Below are positions 21,815 to 33,968 of a stretch of 64,000 nucleotides of DNA, in pieces. The notes beneath the pieces were generated by a model that worked only from the letters and a program-made list of their open reading frames with translations, was not told where the DNA came from and did no database searches. Each line of letters starts with the position of its first letter. Position 1 is the stretch's first letter. Made by a program: the position numbers and the translations under genes. The stretch comes from Salticus scenicus (Eukaryota > Arthropoda > Arachnida > Araneae > Salticidae), in contig OZ005651.1 in NCBI GenBank assembly GCA_963930645.1, forward strand, positions 326,935,527-326,999,526, in the 5' to 3' direction.

Positions 21815-23749
21815 TATAATAAGAAAAATCCGGTTTAAATTTAATATTTAATGGCGTGTGTATCATTACCTATTTATAATGCATCCTCAACACCATTTCT
21901 CATCCAGTTTTCTTTTCCAAAATCGTTTAAGTTTAATTTAAAGAAAAATTTGAATTAATATCAGTTTAAGAATTATTAATTATGTTAAAGTTATATAAAA
22001 ATAAATACATTATTATATCGACAATGTGCCATTCAAATTTTATGTTCACATTTCCATTTGTTTAAAAGTTATGCGCAAAAGAAGAAAACGGGAAAACAGG
22101 CTGTTCATTTAATTTTCGTCAGTATATATATGTATATAAAATTTTGTTTACTTATTATTGAAGCTTTTTTAATCTTGTTTCAATTTATAGTATTTCTTAT
22201 AAAATTAAAGACGTAATTTCTTTTATTATAATTAAAATAAAAAGAAAGAAAGAAAGAAATTCTTTTAATAATAACATTTTTATTATTAAAGTGTTTATAA
22301 GAGTATGGTGTTATTTAAGATGTAGAAATCGTACAAGGTAGATATCCAATTTGATATATGATTGATCAATCCATAACTTAAGAGAATAAAAAAATATCAT
22401 TAAATACAATTAATTAAGTTCCTATACATGGTATCGTACGGCCACGCCTTTTTTCAAGGACTCTCCTACCAATAATTCTACAAAATTTATTTCTTTTCGA
22501 GTTTTAAGGCCTTTTTTATATAAAAAATTGCTATATATTTTTATTGGTGCAGAATATCAAGAAAATTCAAGGACTGTACGAACTATGATATAAAGTTCTT
22601 AATTAGTTTTAAAACGTTTATCTGTCAATTTTCACCCCCCTTCTCCTCTAATTAAATTTTATTGTATTGTTGTTGATTCGTTTTCTGTGGATTTTCAGGG
22701 AAGGAAATAGTTTTCCAAAACACATTTTAAGTATGCAATTGCTTAAATTTCTCGCTGTTTACGTTAACTTACAATTCACACAAAATGGACGTAAATATAT
22801 CTTTTTTATGATTAAAAGTTAGTCATTAAACTGTCACTCAGTTTTCATCCAAGAGTGTTATTACTTTTTAAACGCGTAAATAAAGTAAAAAACTGATTAT
22901 TTCAAGCAAAATTATCCAAAAAATAAAGTTTTTTTTTTTTTTTTACTGCCATATCATTAATAAACGAAGGTGCCTTTATTCTATTAGGATTAGGAAAAAG
23001 AAAAGGCGAAATCTGAATGACCTACAATTTTGATGTAGTATTTTATTAATTCAAAGTATAATAAATTCATTATTCTTATTTTAGTTTAAAAATTAAAAAA
23101 TTTTGGATGATTATTTTCTATTCTAATTTTATTATTACAGATCCAACTACGCAAAATAACTTAAAAAAAATTTTAGTATAAAAATAATATAATTTAAAAT
23201 TAAGTTTTAAAAGAGATGACTGTTCTTTTGATTATTCAGTTATTTTAAACAATGCGAAAATACTTGTTTTACTATGTAGAACAATACTTCTTATTAAACC
23301 AAAATTATTTGCATTCTTATAAAAAATCATAATTCATTCACATTGTTATCATAATTCATTCACATTTATCATTAATATTGTTATTATAAAATTAAGTGGG
23401 AAAAGATTACTTTTATGCTTTGGTTGCTACATGGTTTCAACACAATATATATATATATGTATGTATTTAATTTTCTTTTCCTAATTAATGCTATACCAGA
23501 ATCTTAAAAACATAACACATCAAATTAAAATTTTTAAAATCTGGTAAATAGAAAATGATAATAATATGTAAAATAAATATATTAGTCGTTTTTTAAAGTC
23601 AATCTAACAATATAAATATCCTATCTGATGTCATCCTAAAAACACTCACACGCACGCTATATATATATATATATGCCTCAGCATAGAAGGCGCCCTTGAG
23701 ACAGCCTGTCCACCGCCCTCTGAAGTACCCAGCACGGGCCTGCCTGTGG

Positions 23750-24295
23750 GGTTAAACTAGTTTCACGCCAACAACACTCACCCAGCCTGCCACGACCAAA
23801 ATAGGGGTCACATGGATTTAAAAAAGCAAAATTTCAAAGCAGATGAATAACAATGAAACCACGAAGCAACAATGAAATTCACTGATTGATTACATTGTGT
23901 TTAATAGTATAATTAAGAATTTTAAGAATAGTTGACAACTCAAAAAGGAAGAAACTGAAATTTTATTGGAAAAAGAAAGTTTGCATAGTAATACAAAGTA
24001 AATGCAAGAAGCCTTCTGCTTTTTTTTTTTTTTTTTTTTTTTTAATTTCACAAACCCACCCAACCATCCAGCCTTACAACAACACCCCACCTCCGTAATC
24101 AAACATCTGCCCATGCAACCACTACCTTTTTTATTGTCTTTTACTTTATAATTTTCTTGTTAGTATACACAAAAGTGTACACCGCTTTTATTTATTTATT
24201 TTTTTATATAATGTACTATTTATTTTTTTATATAATGTACTGACAGAGACATGGTTAAGGATACAAAATAGAAAATACAAAGTTTTTAGGAAAAC
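23750..24295. other. Spacer with no gene seen
   Basis: Contains poly-T near 24018-24043 and a short direct repeat 'atttatttttttatataatgtact' near 24190-24241. The open frame on the minus strand at 23890-24114 is low complexity. Confidence 0.5.
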
Positions 24296-24883
24296 CCATT
24301 TTAGCAGTGGCTGTGATCAGTTTATTTATATTCTTGTTTTTAAACTTCGCAGAGCATAAATTATTAATTCGAAATAAATGGTGAATGATGATGTTTCTAA
24401 ATACCGAAAGATGCAGACATGAATTAAAATGTGTAAATAAGTTTACTTTAAAACTAAAATCATGCCGTTTGTCATAGATATCTGTGTAAATTTTATTACC
24501 ATCAATGATTATTTTGAGATCTAAAAAGTTGATTGATTAGTTAGAGTAATTTGAGTTAGCATTAAATTAGGTGGATAATTGAAGGAAAAGTCATTTTGTG
24601 AGTGCTTGTTGAGATAAAATACAATAATATCATCTATGTAACAATAAAATCGAACATCATCATTGCAAATTTGCTTTTCATAATAATAAAGATAGAGATC
24701 TGTCAAAATACTGGAGCTACAACCTCCTTGTGGGATGCCTAATTGTTGCAAATAGATATTGTTGTTGTGGAAGAGATAATTATTATGGATAACAAAGTTA
24801 AGAAGTGTTTTAATTTTTTCTGCTTTAAAATTGTGAGGAAGATTAATATATATTTTTGCATCCTCAGGGCAGGCTATGTTCAA
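24296..24883 (-). pseudogene. Reverse transcriptase relic
   Basis: Minus-strand frame 24883-24521 contains 'YLQQLGIPQGGCSSS' (motif B), 'LYLYYYEKQ' and 'FYCYIDDIIVF' (catalytic YIDD, motif C). It stops at a frameshift near 24521; in the next frame 'NFLDLKIIIDG', 'IYTDIYDKRHDFSFKV' and 'MGFPK' continue to about 24296. That order (I-P-Q/M-G, Y-I-D-D, F-L-D-L, Y-D-K-R-x-D-F) matches a widespread family of invertebrate RT proteins; a Penelope-like origin is possible but I am not sure. The N-terminal part is missing and the mariner at 24937 lies immediately beyond. Not functional. Confidence 0.65.
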
Positions 24884-24936
24884 GCTTAATTTTTTTCTCT
24901 ATACTCAGACTGGGTCAGGCCAAGATTATATTACTA

Positions 24937-26127
24937 GGTGTACCAGTTAATAATGTTGATTTTGTAAGCAAACAAAACACAATAATTTAACAGAAACTGC
25001 ACATGCTGCTTTATTCAAAGTAATAGCCATTGCTAGCTACACATTTCTTCTATCTTTCATGTAATATGTGGATACACTCTCAATCAAACACACTTGGTTC
25101 CTGGTGGCAAACCATTTAGATATCTGCTTTTCCACTTCTTCATTTACTGTGAAGTGCTGCTTAGAAAGTGGTTGTGCAATTTAGATCAAATAGTAATCTG
25201 AAGAGGCAAGGTCTGGTGAATACAACAAGTGAGCTAATATTTCCCAGGTAAGATCCTTTATGGTGTTATTAACAAGATTATGAAGCAAAATTACTTTGCC
25301 ATGTCTTGTTGCTCATTATGATTATTTGGCAATCAAAGTATGAACTGGATTGACTATTTGTTGTCAGTAGCAATCACTATTAATTATTTTACATGCATCT
25401 CCATCCAATAATGCTTGTAGTTGTTCAATTTCAAACTTTTCGGCAGACCTGGCTGTTTGATGATTTAAACAGCTGATTTTGAAGTAAAAAATAACATTCA
25501 CACCAAGGGCGTAAGAAAGGGAGGGTTTCAGGGGGGTCAAGCCCCCCCCCCCCCCACCCCATTCATGATTACAAAATTAATTTTCTTTTAATTCCAAATG
25601 AAAGAATCACCAACTGATAACCAAAATTAATGTCTTATAAATATTCATAATTAGTAATATTTTATAATTAATACTTATAAGTAGTAAATATTAATTAACG
25701 ATTAGTTATTAATTGATTTTCTTAATATTCATTTTGAATCATTTTTAAAATGAAATTGTTTCAGCCCCTCCCATGAATTTTGAATTGCTACGCCTCTGAT
25801 TCACATGGATCTTGAGATGGAGCATGCTCACCTTAAGCTTCCTGGAGTGTACAATAAACTTTCAGCAGCATTTTTTTTCAAAATAAAGTAATAAATCAAT
25901 GCCTCCCACATATGCTCTTTTATGTCACGAACTTTTCCATGTTTCAGTGTAAATATATCAATGACATAACACCTTTGACTTACTTGATTTCTGAGAATTT
26001 GACACTTTTTGTCTTGTCACTGGAACATTAGCCCACACATCACCTTACATCTAAAGCATTCTATATTTCTCGCTGTATATATCAACCTTATATATAAAAA
26101 ATGATCCACATTATTAATTGGTACACA
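24937..26127 (-). mobile_element. Decayed mariner, minus strand, interrupted by a MITE
   Basis: Ends GGTGTACCAGTTAATAATG (24937) and CATTATTAATTGGTACACA (to 26127) are inverted repeats. On the minus strand the transposase is readable in pieces: 'MWEALIYYFILKKNAAES' (N-terminal HTH), 'KFEIEQLQALLDGDAC', 'KVILLHNLVNN', 'WEILAHLLYSPDLASSDYYLI'. The second catalytic Asp, usually in an HDNARPH-like motif, has become Asn (LLHNL), while the third (SPDLASSD) remains. Several frames and stops interrupt it. Without the inserted 295-bp MITE and its duplication the element is about 890 bp, so part of the coding region is also deleted. Confidence 0.75.
25504..25798. mobile_element. hAT-type MITE nested in the mariner
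   Basis: Ends CAAGGGCGTAAG and CTACGCCTCTG with ATTCACAC (25496-25503) and ATTCACAT (25799-25806) outside, an 8-bp duplication with one mismatch. A G-tract and a long C-tract (25545-25554) lie near the left end, with the complementary purine/pyrimidine tract near the right end. No coding sequence. It is younger than the mariner it splits. Confidence 0.75.
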
Positions 26128-27284
26128 TTGGATATCTGGGTTACGTCGGCCAAGAAATTGGTACGTCCAGAACCAAAATGAATGCATGGTGCTACTAGTT
26201 AGTGCACATGTATATACAAAAGTATTTAAATACATTGCAATGTATGAAAGTTATAACAATAGAGTCTATGATCTACAAGGAATATTTTAAGCATATTTTA
26301 ACTAATTTAAGGGTAACTTAATATAATGAAATTAACATACATTTTTCAGCTACTCAAAAACATGTTTTTAATTGAAAGTGGTAGAATTAGCAGTAAAAAT
26401 TTCTTTAGAGGGCCACTTAAAGGATCTGGGTACATTACATAAGTGAGAAATGGCTAAAAGTAGATTTTAAGTAGTATTAAGCATTTTAAATACTAAGAAG
26501 TACTTATATTTTTGTTTTGATTTTCTCCCTGTGTGTTCATCTGTCATCTGCTTTAAATTCATAAATCTAAATTAAACAGGAAAAAATTTAAAGGTATTAG
26601 TAATATATAATATACTATGTTTCTAACTGAAAATCATAGTTTACCATTTAAAATTTTTTTTACAAGGACTTATGCAAACTTTGTAAATCAGTTATTTATA
26701 TTTCCCTAATAAAAAATTTAAGATATGTTAAAAAAAAAAAGAAAAACAGTAAAAATATTAGTTAAAAATTTATGATAATATTTGTGAATTATGTTTTGGA
26801 TACTGTATGCAGCTATGCTTAAATTTGTTTTCATTTGATAAATTACAGGTAAATATATACATATATAATATATATTAATTATAGAGATTTATTGTTAAGA
26901 ATATTTTAAGCCCTACATATATATATAATTTTTTTTTCAACAACATTGACCAACAATGAATTTCTATTTGAATGTAATTATCTAAGCTAAATAATCAGTA
27001 GTTTTATCAATCAATATTCTATTATTACATACATAAAACCTCTGAAAAGTATAATACTAAAAAATTCTTGTAGATAAATGAATGTAAAAGTTTTTATTTT
27101 TATATCAGGTTGAGTTGGACCTGATTTCATCGGATTTTATTTCAGCCTAGCTATGCTGTAAAAAATAAAAAAATAATGGAGCAGGCATCTGGATCAAATT
27201 GTTGTTATACTAGACAAGAGGAGAGGTAAGCAAAACTTTTGTACTGACTAAGCCCTCAAAATTTCAGCCTGCACAGATCTCTAA
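26128..27284. other. AT-rich spacer
   Basis: No gene recognised. Around 26240-26420 wording similar to the 600-700 region ('aattaacatacat', 'tcaaaaacatgttt') suggests a remnant of the same repeat as at the window start. Confidence 0.45.
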
Positions 27285-28087
27285 GGGGCATCCATAAAAT
27301 TATGTGTGGTGTTTAGGGTGGGAGGGGGGTCAAGCTGAATCTCACCCAATCTCGCGTGGGGGAAAGAAGGGGGGGGGGGGTGTTTTGGCAAATATCAAGT
27401 AATTTTTTCCCACAAAAAAGGGTTAAATTCATATAAAGCATGTTTCTTGTTTTAGATATGGCAAAATCTGACATGATAATATTTATCGCAGCTATCCGAA
27501 CACTGCAAAGCAGCACAGTAGCCTTTCAATTATTTAGGTGCTACCGGCCAGCCACACACATGACTCGATGAACATTGCAGTGGACAAGCCGAGTAACAGC
27601 GATGCATGGATAGGTTCCAATATGCTTTGCTTATGCCCATAAATATTTCGTTACACGACGACTCAGATAACGTTTTCACTTATTTAAAAGGAGCAGATGA
27701 TTTCACTGAAAATCACATGGATATGTTGGTTCCAATAGTTACTCGAGACTGTGTATGAGTCCCCATGGACTGAATTACAATATTCTTTTATTAATTTTAG
27801 TAGTTTTTATTTAAGTATTTTATTGTTAAATTTTATTACTGTGATACTACGATCTATACAATCTTAAAAACTAGTCTTAACTAGTCTTCAATAAAAATAA
27901 TAAAGCAAATTCTGTATTTTTTTTTAAATAAACCCAAAGCATTTACAGTAAAAGTACGAATTTTGAAAAATCTCACGTGAGATTAGGGGAGTGGGGGAGG
28001 GGTTGAGCCAAATCTCATGAAATCTCACTGGGGGAGGGAGGGGTTAAAAATTGCCAAAACTGCCTTACGTAATTAATGGACGCCCCC
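27285..28087. mobile_element. Non-autonomous element with GGGGC(A/G)TCCAT ends
   Basis: Left end GGGGCATCCATAAAATTATG and complement of right end GGGGGCGTCCATTAATTACG are similar, followed on both sides by 'tttggca' and paired G-rich tracts with 'aatctcac'. Subterminal motifs are inverted. I find no clean target duplication (TAA / TAA at best). The interior from about 27490 to 27780 is more GC-balanced but has no recognised coding region. Confidence 0.6.
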
Positions 28088-28427
28088 TAATCTATATGAT
28101 AAAATTGAAGTATGTTATCGAGTAGACAAAAGCAGATATTTTAGAAATAGTTCAATCTTATCAATAACAAAATTATTTTAAATAAAAATGTAAAAATTAT
28201 TCAAAATTTGTCAGCATAAAAAAATGGGTTTAAAAATGCAAATTACAAAATTGAGAAGTTCCTACTGGTTTTATAACCAAGAATAAATGCTAACAATAAA
28301 AACTGTAGATATTGAAATAATTGCATTTATTAAAATCTATAAACCAATTTGCAGAACTAGTAAAAAAAGAATCTATTATAAGAGAGATGTTTTAAAGCCT
28401 CTGAATTAAACAATGAAGAACATATTT

Positions 28428-28690
28428 GAAAAGTATACAGAATATTCTTTATTAAAACACAGGCACAACATAGTTTATATATAGCATGAGAACATGCATA
28501 AAGTTGACTCTTTTTAATTTAAACTTGAGTATTTTGATATCATTAACCATTTGAAAAGTGCACAGAATACTCTTTTTTAAAACACAGATACAAAATATTT
28601 TTTGTAGCATGAAAACGTGCTGCAAAAAATAACGTGTATAAAGTTGACTATTGTTAATTTGATCTTAAGTATTTTGATATTACTAGCTTT
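28428..28690. repeat. Tandem duplication, about 125 bp x2
   Basis: 'GAAAAGTATACAGAATATTC' at 28428 is repeated as GAAAAGTGCACAGAATACTC at 28553; both copies continue through 'aaaacacag', 'tagcatgaraacrtgc', 'ataaagttgact' and 'ttaagtattttgatat'. Confidence 0.8.
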
Positions 28691-29773
28691 TATGAAATCT
28701 TTAAATATAAATACTTCATGCATTTACAGAATGAATAGAAAAAGGGCAAATTTGTTGTACTTTATAGAGATAGCAATTGCAGAAATAGTGCTTTAAGCTA
28801 TTAATTTTCAATTACATAGACAGAAATTTTCATTTATTATTATTTACCCAGCAAACACTTAAGTATCAGAAACATTATGTTGTGGTATCAGGTGTATCAG
28901 ATTTGTCAATTTTCTTGTAACATTCAGATATCTTTTTCATGAGAAATAAAATATATTGATTTCTAAATTAACAATAAATGTATAAGCAGAAATGAAATAC
29001 TGTGTTTGCATGGTACTAAAAATATAATATTTTTATAAAGTACAACAAATGGCAACATATTCTGATGTCAGAGACATGATAATTTTTTAATATCAAATTT
29101 AAAGAACTGAAATATTACCAATACTGTATTATTATTCTGGCACAGTTTTGTTCACTGCCACTATTAAAAATTCATAAATATACTTTTATGCTAAAAAATT
29201 ATTTAGTGTAGTACAAGATATTTGCATAAGGCCAATTATCTCCATGAGAGATAATGGGTACATCTTCAGGGCCGCGCCGACCCGGTGTGCGAAGTGTGCG
29301 GCGCACACAGGCGCCAGGTAAAGAAAGGCGCTAGCCGAGGATAAATTATTTGAAAAAAAAAAAAAAGTATATATACGTATATACATATATTGCTTTATTA
29401 AATCTGATTTCATAATGCCGGTCTGAAACCATGCGACTTGTGTTGCTAAATGATGCGTCTTGAAAAATATTCTGGCAAAACTTGTGTTCCTCAAATAGTT
29501 TGTGGTTTTTTGTGAAAAGGCACGTTCAAAATGGAATAACTTTGTAAAAATGCGCCTACCTTCAGGAAAATTTTGTTTGACCTTTTTTAACATATCAAAG
29601 CATTCTATTGAAATTTAAAAGGGCGCCTTAATCTTTCCCCCCGCCTTCTCTTCTGCCGGAAAAAAAGCTACTTAGATTATTAAAAAACAACATAATTCGA
29701 TTGCAAAAATAAAAATTTAATAGAACTGGAGATTTTGAGTAGTTTTGCACCCCTTTGCATTATCGATATAACA

Positions 29774-29800
29774 TCTATATTAATAAAATCAGACTTTTGT
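29774..29800 (+). other. Helitron-like 5' end inside the hAT element
   Basis: A then TCTATATTAATAAAATCAGA, followed by 'ctttTGTCTG', resembles the Helitron 5' end at 8843 (TCTCTTATATTATTAAAATC). No matching hairpin-CTRR 3' end could be placed with confidence, so a nested Helitron is only a possibility. Confidence 0.35.
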
Positions 29801-30059
29801 CTGTAAATTTCTCATATTCGAAAAAAATTTGCGATATCTGCACGTTTCACACATCGTGAAAGCCAAATCTGACTTCAAAAAAATTTCTGTGTGTGTGCGG
29901 TCATTGTGTCTGCATAGCACTTTTGTCTTGGTATCACGTGAGAACAGCTGGACAGAATTCCACGACACTTGTCAGGAATTACCCAACTTAAAATTATATC
30001 TATCAACTTTTGTAAATACCCCCCACCCACTTCTACGCCTGGGAGGGGGGGGGGGGGGC

Positions 30060-31075
30060 AGGAGGCAAAAACAAGTTTATATGCGTAACTTGGCTTCAAA
30101 TTACTTCACAGTAAAAAAATTGCACATGAGGAGTCTAGATTTGAGTACAAAAATAAACAAAATAATAATCATTGTCTACGATTTTGGAATTTTTGAATTT
30201 TAAAGGGGAAGGAAGAAAATCGATTTTCGGGGAGAAATTTCGTAAATTACGGATTTTGAGAAGAAATTTACCAAAAGTGGTACAAAACTGTTGAAAACAG
30301 ACATGCATCTTCTTTAGGATATTTCTGAAAACCCATTTTTGGTGTTTGTGATTTTCGATCTTTGGGGGGAGAGGGGTGGGCGATATTAGTTTTGAAAAAT
30401 TTATGGGAGCTCTGGTCAAGAATTTTGGTGCGTGTATTGTTTAGATGCATCCGATGTCTATACTGACGGGATTTTACAAAATTCTCCTCACCCATTTCAA
30501 GGGAGAAAGGAGGCAAAAATAAAACACGTTACCAAGCACAACTCGGCTCAAGTTACTTCACGGTGAGGAAATTGCATATGGAGAGACTAGACTTGAGTCA
30601 AAAAAAAATAAATAATAATAATAATTCTGCAATGTTAGAATTTTGGATTTTTAAGGGGGGAGGGGAGGGGAAAAATCTATTTTTGGGGGGAATTTCGCAA
30701 ATTCCTGATTCTACCAAAAGAATTTTACTAAAAATGGTACAAAGGTGTTAAAAACAGGTTTTCTTTAGAATATTTCAAAAAACTTTTTTTTTGTTTTTTT
30801 GTAATTTTCGATTTGGGCGAGGGGACGTAAAGAGAGGGGTAAATTTTAGATATCCTTCCCCTTTTAGGGCTAAATTTGTCGTGTAAAATCTATGGGAACT
30901 AGTTTTTGGAACACGTATTTTGCTGCGTAAATTGTTTCTATGTATCCGACACCTATTTGTAACGGGATTTTACGAAATTTTTCCTTTCCCACCTTGAAGC
31001 CACAAACACGTTTCCAAGCGTCACCTTACTCCAAATTATCTCAGCAAGAATAAATTTTATGTGTGTATTAATTGT
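30060..31075 (+). repeat. Tandem repeat, period about 465 bp
   Basis: Two full copies and the start of a third: 'cttggcttcaaattacttcac' near 30088, 'ctcggctcaagttacttcac' near 30542 and 'cttactccaaattatctcag' near 31024. Each full copy continues through 'gtctagatttgagt', a G-rich run, 'aaatttaccaaaagtggtacaaa', 'ttttctttaggatatttc' and 'attttcgat'. The small open frames on both strands here are repeat by-products. Confidence 0.8.
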
Positions 31076-31082
31076 TTTCTAG

Positions 31083-31265
31083 AATTACTTTGTTATAATT
31101 ACCAGCACCATCAATGGAACAATCTTTTTCTAAATTTAAAATGGTTAAAAAATACTTACGCTCCACAACGATATTAGACAGGTTTTTAAATTTTGCAATT
31201 ACATCGATAGCATAAGATATTTTGGAACAAATGGATATGTATTATTCCAGAATTCTCAAAAACTC
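31083..31265 (+). pseudogene. hAT transposase dimerisation-domain relic
   Basis: Reading plus-strand frames gives 'LPAPSMEQSFSKFKMVKKYL' followed by 'RSTTILDRFLNFAITSIA', a stop, and 'EQMDMYYSRILKNSSK'. This follows the conserved hAT C-terminal dimerisation pattern (IS.AS.ERSFSKLK.IK.YLRSTM...RL..LA..SIE). Key variants include MEQ where most members have CER or SER. It is the only part of the transposase I can find within the element, and it lies just past the tandem repeat, which appears to have replaced the upstream coding region. Confidence 0.7.
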
Positions 31266-31779
31266 AAGCAAATGAATTACATTTCACTAAATAATATTAT
31301 CTCTTTAAATGTTCATATAATATACTTTAAAACTTAATAATTTTTATTGTATATTCTTATTTTATTTACTTATAAATTTATCTATTATTTATATCTGTCC
31401 AACGTACAAACATCGCGGCAAAATAGTTTAAAAGATTTTGTAAGGAAAAACACTCATAAATTTACATACAAATTACATAAAAAGTTCAGATAATGAAAAT
31501 GGGCAAAATTCCTTTCACTAGATGCTTTTTTTTTTTTTTTTTTTTTTCCTCTGTTAAGTATTTTTTATCCATATTTACCAAGTATTATTTATTATATGCT
31601 CCTGTTTTATGTATTTATAAATTTATTTCTTCCTTTAAAAAAGAAAAAAAAAAAAAAAACCTTCCACAATTACCCAAGTCAAATTTTGTCCCTATATCGA
31701 TAGTCATATATTAATTGGGTCTTTAGAGTATTTCGAGAGTTTTCAACAATGAAATTGAGAAAAATAGAATTCACTATCG

Positions 31780-31815
<36 letters not shown>

Positions 31816-32837
31816 GAGGCAAAATGTTAAACTCATTTATAAGTGCAACATACTGCAACAGTATGACTAATTAAAATTTTTTCATTATAGTATTGCAGAG
31901 TTAAACCATTTTTCTAAATGAAAGGTGTTGTTGCAACAAAAGCAGATTTACAATTAAAGTGCAAATAAAGAGCAGTTCATTCAGTTTTAATGGGAGTGGG
32001 GTGGGTGGGAGGTGATTGTTAGCCTCAGATACAGACCTGGTAACTTAGCGATGAATTTGGCAACATGGCAACCAAACTTGGTGGGAAGTAATAATTTAGT
32101 GTTTCCAATGTTTAGAAGCTCTATCTTCAATAAGAGCCGAGTTCCAGAATTTTCTGGATTCATCAATTGGCTTCTGTCGCAGAATAACCTCGAAAGTTCG
32201 TCAAATCACGACAGGAAATATAAAAACAGAAGAGACACTCTCAAAGAAATCAAATACTTTTTCCACGCAAGAAAATCGACATTTTAGTAACAGTATGGAA
32301 AGAGACGGATATTTTGGATCGTAATACTCACAAAAGGTGTAATGAAGTGAGGGAACGTTTAGTTTACTAAGACTATATTTTTTGTGGGTTTAAATATTTA
32401 TTTCTTAAAAATTAGACCCAAACAAAAAGAAACGTTTGCACTTATAGCTCTCATTTAAGCCATCTATTGTAATGCCTCAACGCGGCATTTCTGCACATAC
32501 ATCTACACTAAATCTATCTATTTTGGTTTCTTCTATTTGCCTTCACAATTGTACCTCGTATTTTTGCAACTCCCTGTATAAGATTTTTTCTTTTTCTGCA
32601 AGATTCACTTTTTATTTGTTACTTTTACAATTTCATTTTATTTGATACATTTTTCTTTTCATAACCATTCAATAAACTTAATACTCTTAAGGTTCGAGAT
32701 TCAATTGACTTGCTAAGGGATAACTTTATATATATATATATTCCTTAAAAAAAAAAAAAAAAAAAAAGTAATGTAGGGCGCCAATTTAAACTCTGCACAC
32801 AGGCGCCTGACAATGCTGGCGCGCCCCTGTACATCTT

Positions 32838-33685
32838 CAATTGAAGGGTTCCAAATTTTAGAACCAAGGCCCAGAATTATTGATGTATATATAAATGTTG
32901 GTGGATGGCAGTTTTAATAATTACAATAATATTTAAAATTAAATAATTACAATATTTACAATAATAACAAAATAATATTTAAAATGTATTCCATAGAATG
33001 CCAGAAAAAACAAATTTGTATTTTTTTTTTTAGTTTTTGTGATAGAAGTATCAAAATTTGCCCCTATTTGTATCAAATATATGTCAGTGAAGTCCATTGT
33101 GACAGATTTCTGGTACCAAATCAACACCTCTTTTTTACATATCAGTAAATGTATTTCATTTCTGATACTTTTGAATCAGAAATGTTACAATCCTCTGATA
33201 TAGAAATTATGCATTTACTCCCTAGCAAAAAGCATCTTTTTTGTACCAATTCAACATTTGTATGTTTGCTGGGTAGTTAATTACTGAAATAAACTGAGTG
33301 TTTTCTTGACAGTATAAAAGGAATTTAATGCTATGTCTGAGGCAGCGATGCCACTTACGTACTATAGCAGGTAAATTATGCAAAAAAATCGAAGGCAGGA
33401 TGAAAAAAATTTATTGTGGCAGGTCCTATGGGATGCGTAATTTTCATTCTTAATAAATAAATAAATAAATAAAAATTCAAGCTGGAAGAAAGAAAAAAAA
33501 GCAAATTTTAAAATATATTTTTTGTTTAAAACTGATATTTTCCTTACATTTTTAAAGCATTCTGCTCTAAAGAAATAGAAAAAAAACCCTTTAAAACTCC
33601 ATTTGACCATAAAGGAAAAAGAACCAATTATATATGCTAAACACAAACAAGCGGCCGGCGAGGTGCAAAATAAAAAAAATAGTTC
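32838..33685. other. AT-rich spacer
   Basis: No gene recognised. An (AAAT)n run lies near 33451-33473. Confidence 0.5.
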
Positions 33686-33689
33686 AAAC

Positions 33690-33968
33690 TCCGAGATGAG
33701 AAACGAAGTTCCAATGCGAAAAGATTATCAGTAAAAAATGTATAATACACGAATCGCCAATGGGGTGCCCTCTATCAAAGCTTAGCCAAAATATGAAATT
33801 AGAAAAAATGGTCGCAAAACCATTATTTAAAAAAATCAAAAACATTCCTATGCAATTCCAAAATGATAAACACACACGAGTGGCTAGTACAAAAACAAAC
33901 AAAGTTCTGAAACGTGAAAATGAAGTTCCGATACGAAAAAATTACCAGTTAAAAGTACTAATACCTTG
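33690..33968. repeat. Partial tandem duplication, spacing about 210 bp
   Basis: 'GAAACGAAGTTCCAATGCGA' near 33700 and 'GAAAATGAAGTTCCGATACG' near 33917, both followed by 'aaaa.attaycagt.aaaa'. Confidence 0.55.

Larger units (their letters stand above)
19328..23742. mobile_element. Large non-autonomous hAT-like element
   Basis: The 14-bp ends CAGGCCCGTGCTGG (19328) and CCAGCACGGGCCTG (to 23742) are perfect inverted repeats. CCTGTGG stands directly outside both ends (19321-19327 and 23743-23749); an eighth base matches only if the boundary is shifted. CAGG ends with a 7-8 bp duplication fit hAT. The 4.4-kb interior has no transposase I can recognise; it is filled with diverged tandem repeats and two foldback segments. 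Confidence 0.75.
29267..32829 (+). mobile_element. hAT element with 8-bp TSD, internally rearranged
   Basis: Left end CAGGGCCGCGCCGACC and complement of the right end CAGGGGCGCGCCAGCATTG, both followed by a GGCGCC and CACACAGGCGCC motif. TACATCTT is present exactly outside both ends (29259-29266 and 32830-32837), a perfect 8-bp hAT duplication. The 3.56-kb body carries a relic of the transposase C-terminus (31083-31260), a ~465-bp tandem repeat (30080-31050) and poly-T/A runs. No intact transposase frame remains. Confidence 0.88.

Noticed and set aside
29186..29593. 135-codon minus-strand open frame
   Set aside because: It crosses the hAT terminus and its target duplication, so it cannot be an ancient gene, and shows no family motif.
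29829..30751. Several overlapping frames on both strands
   Set aside because: All lie in the ~465-bp tandem repeat and differ between copies.
33362..33646. Membrane-protein-like frame on the minus strand
   Set aside because: Phe/Leu/Ile content reflects poly-A/T tracts; no conserved motif and no promoter or splice context.
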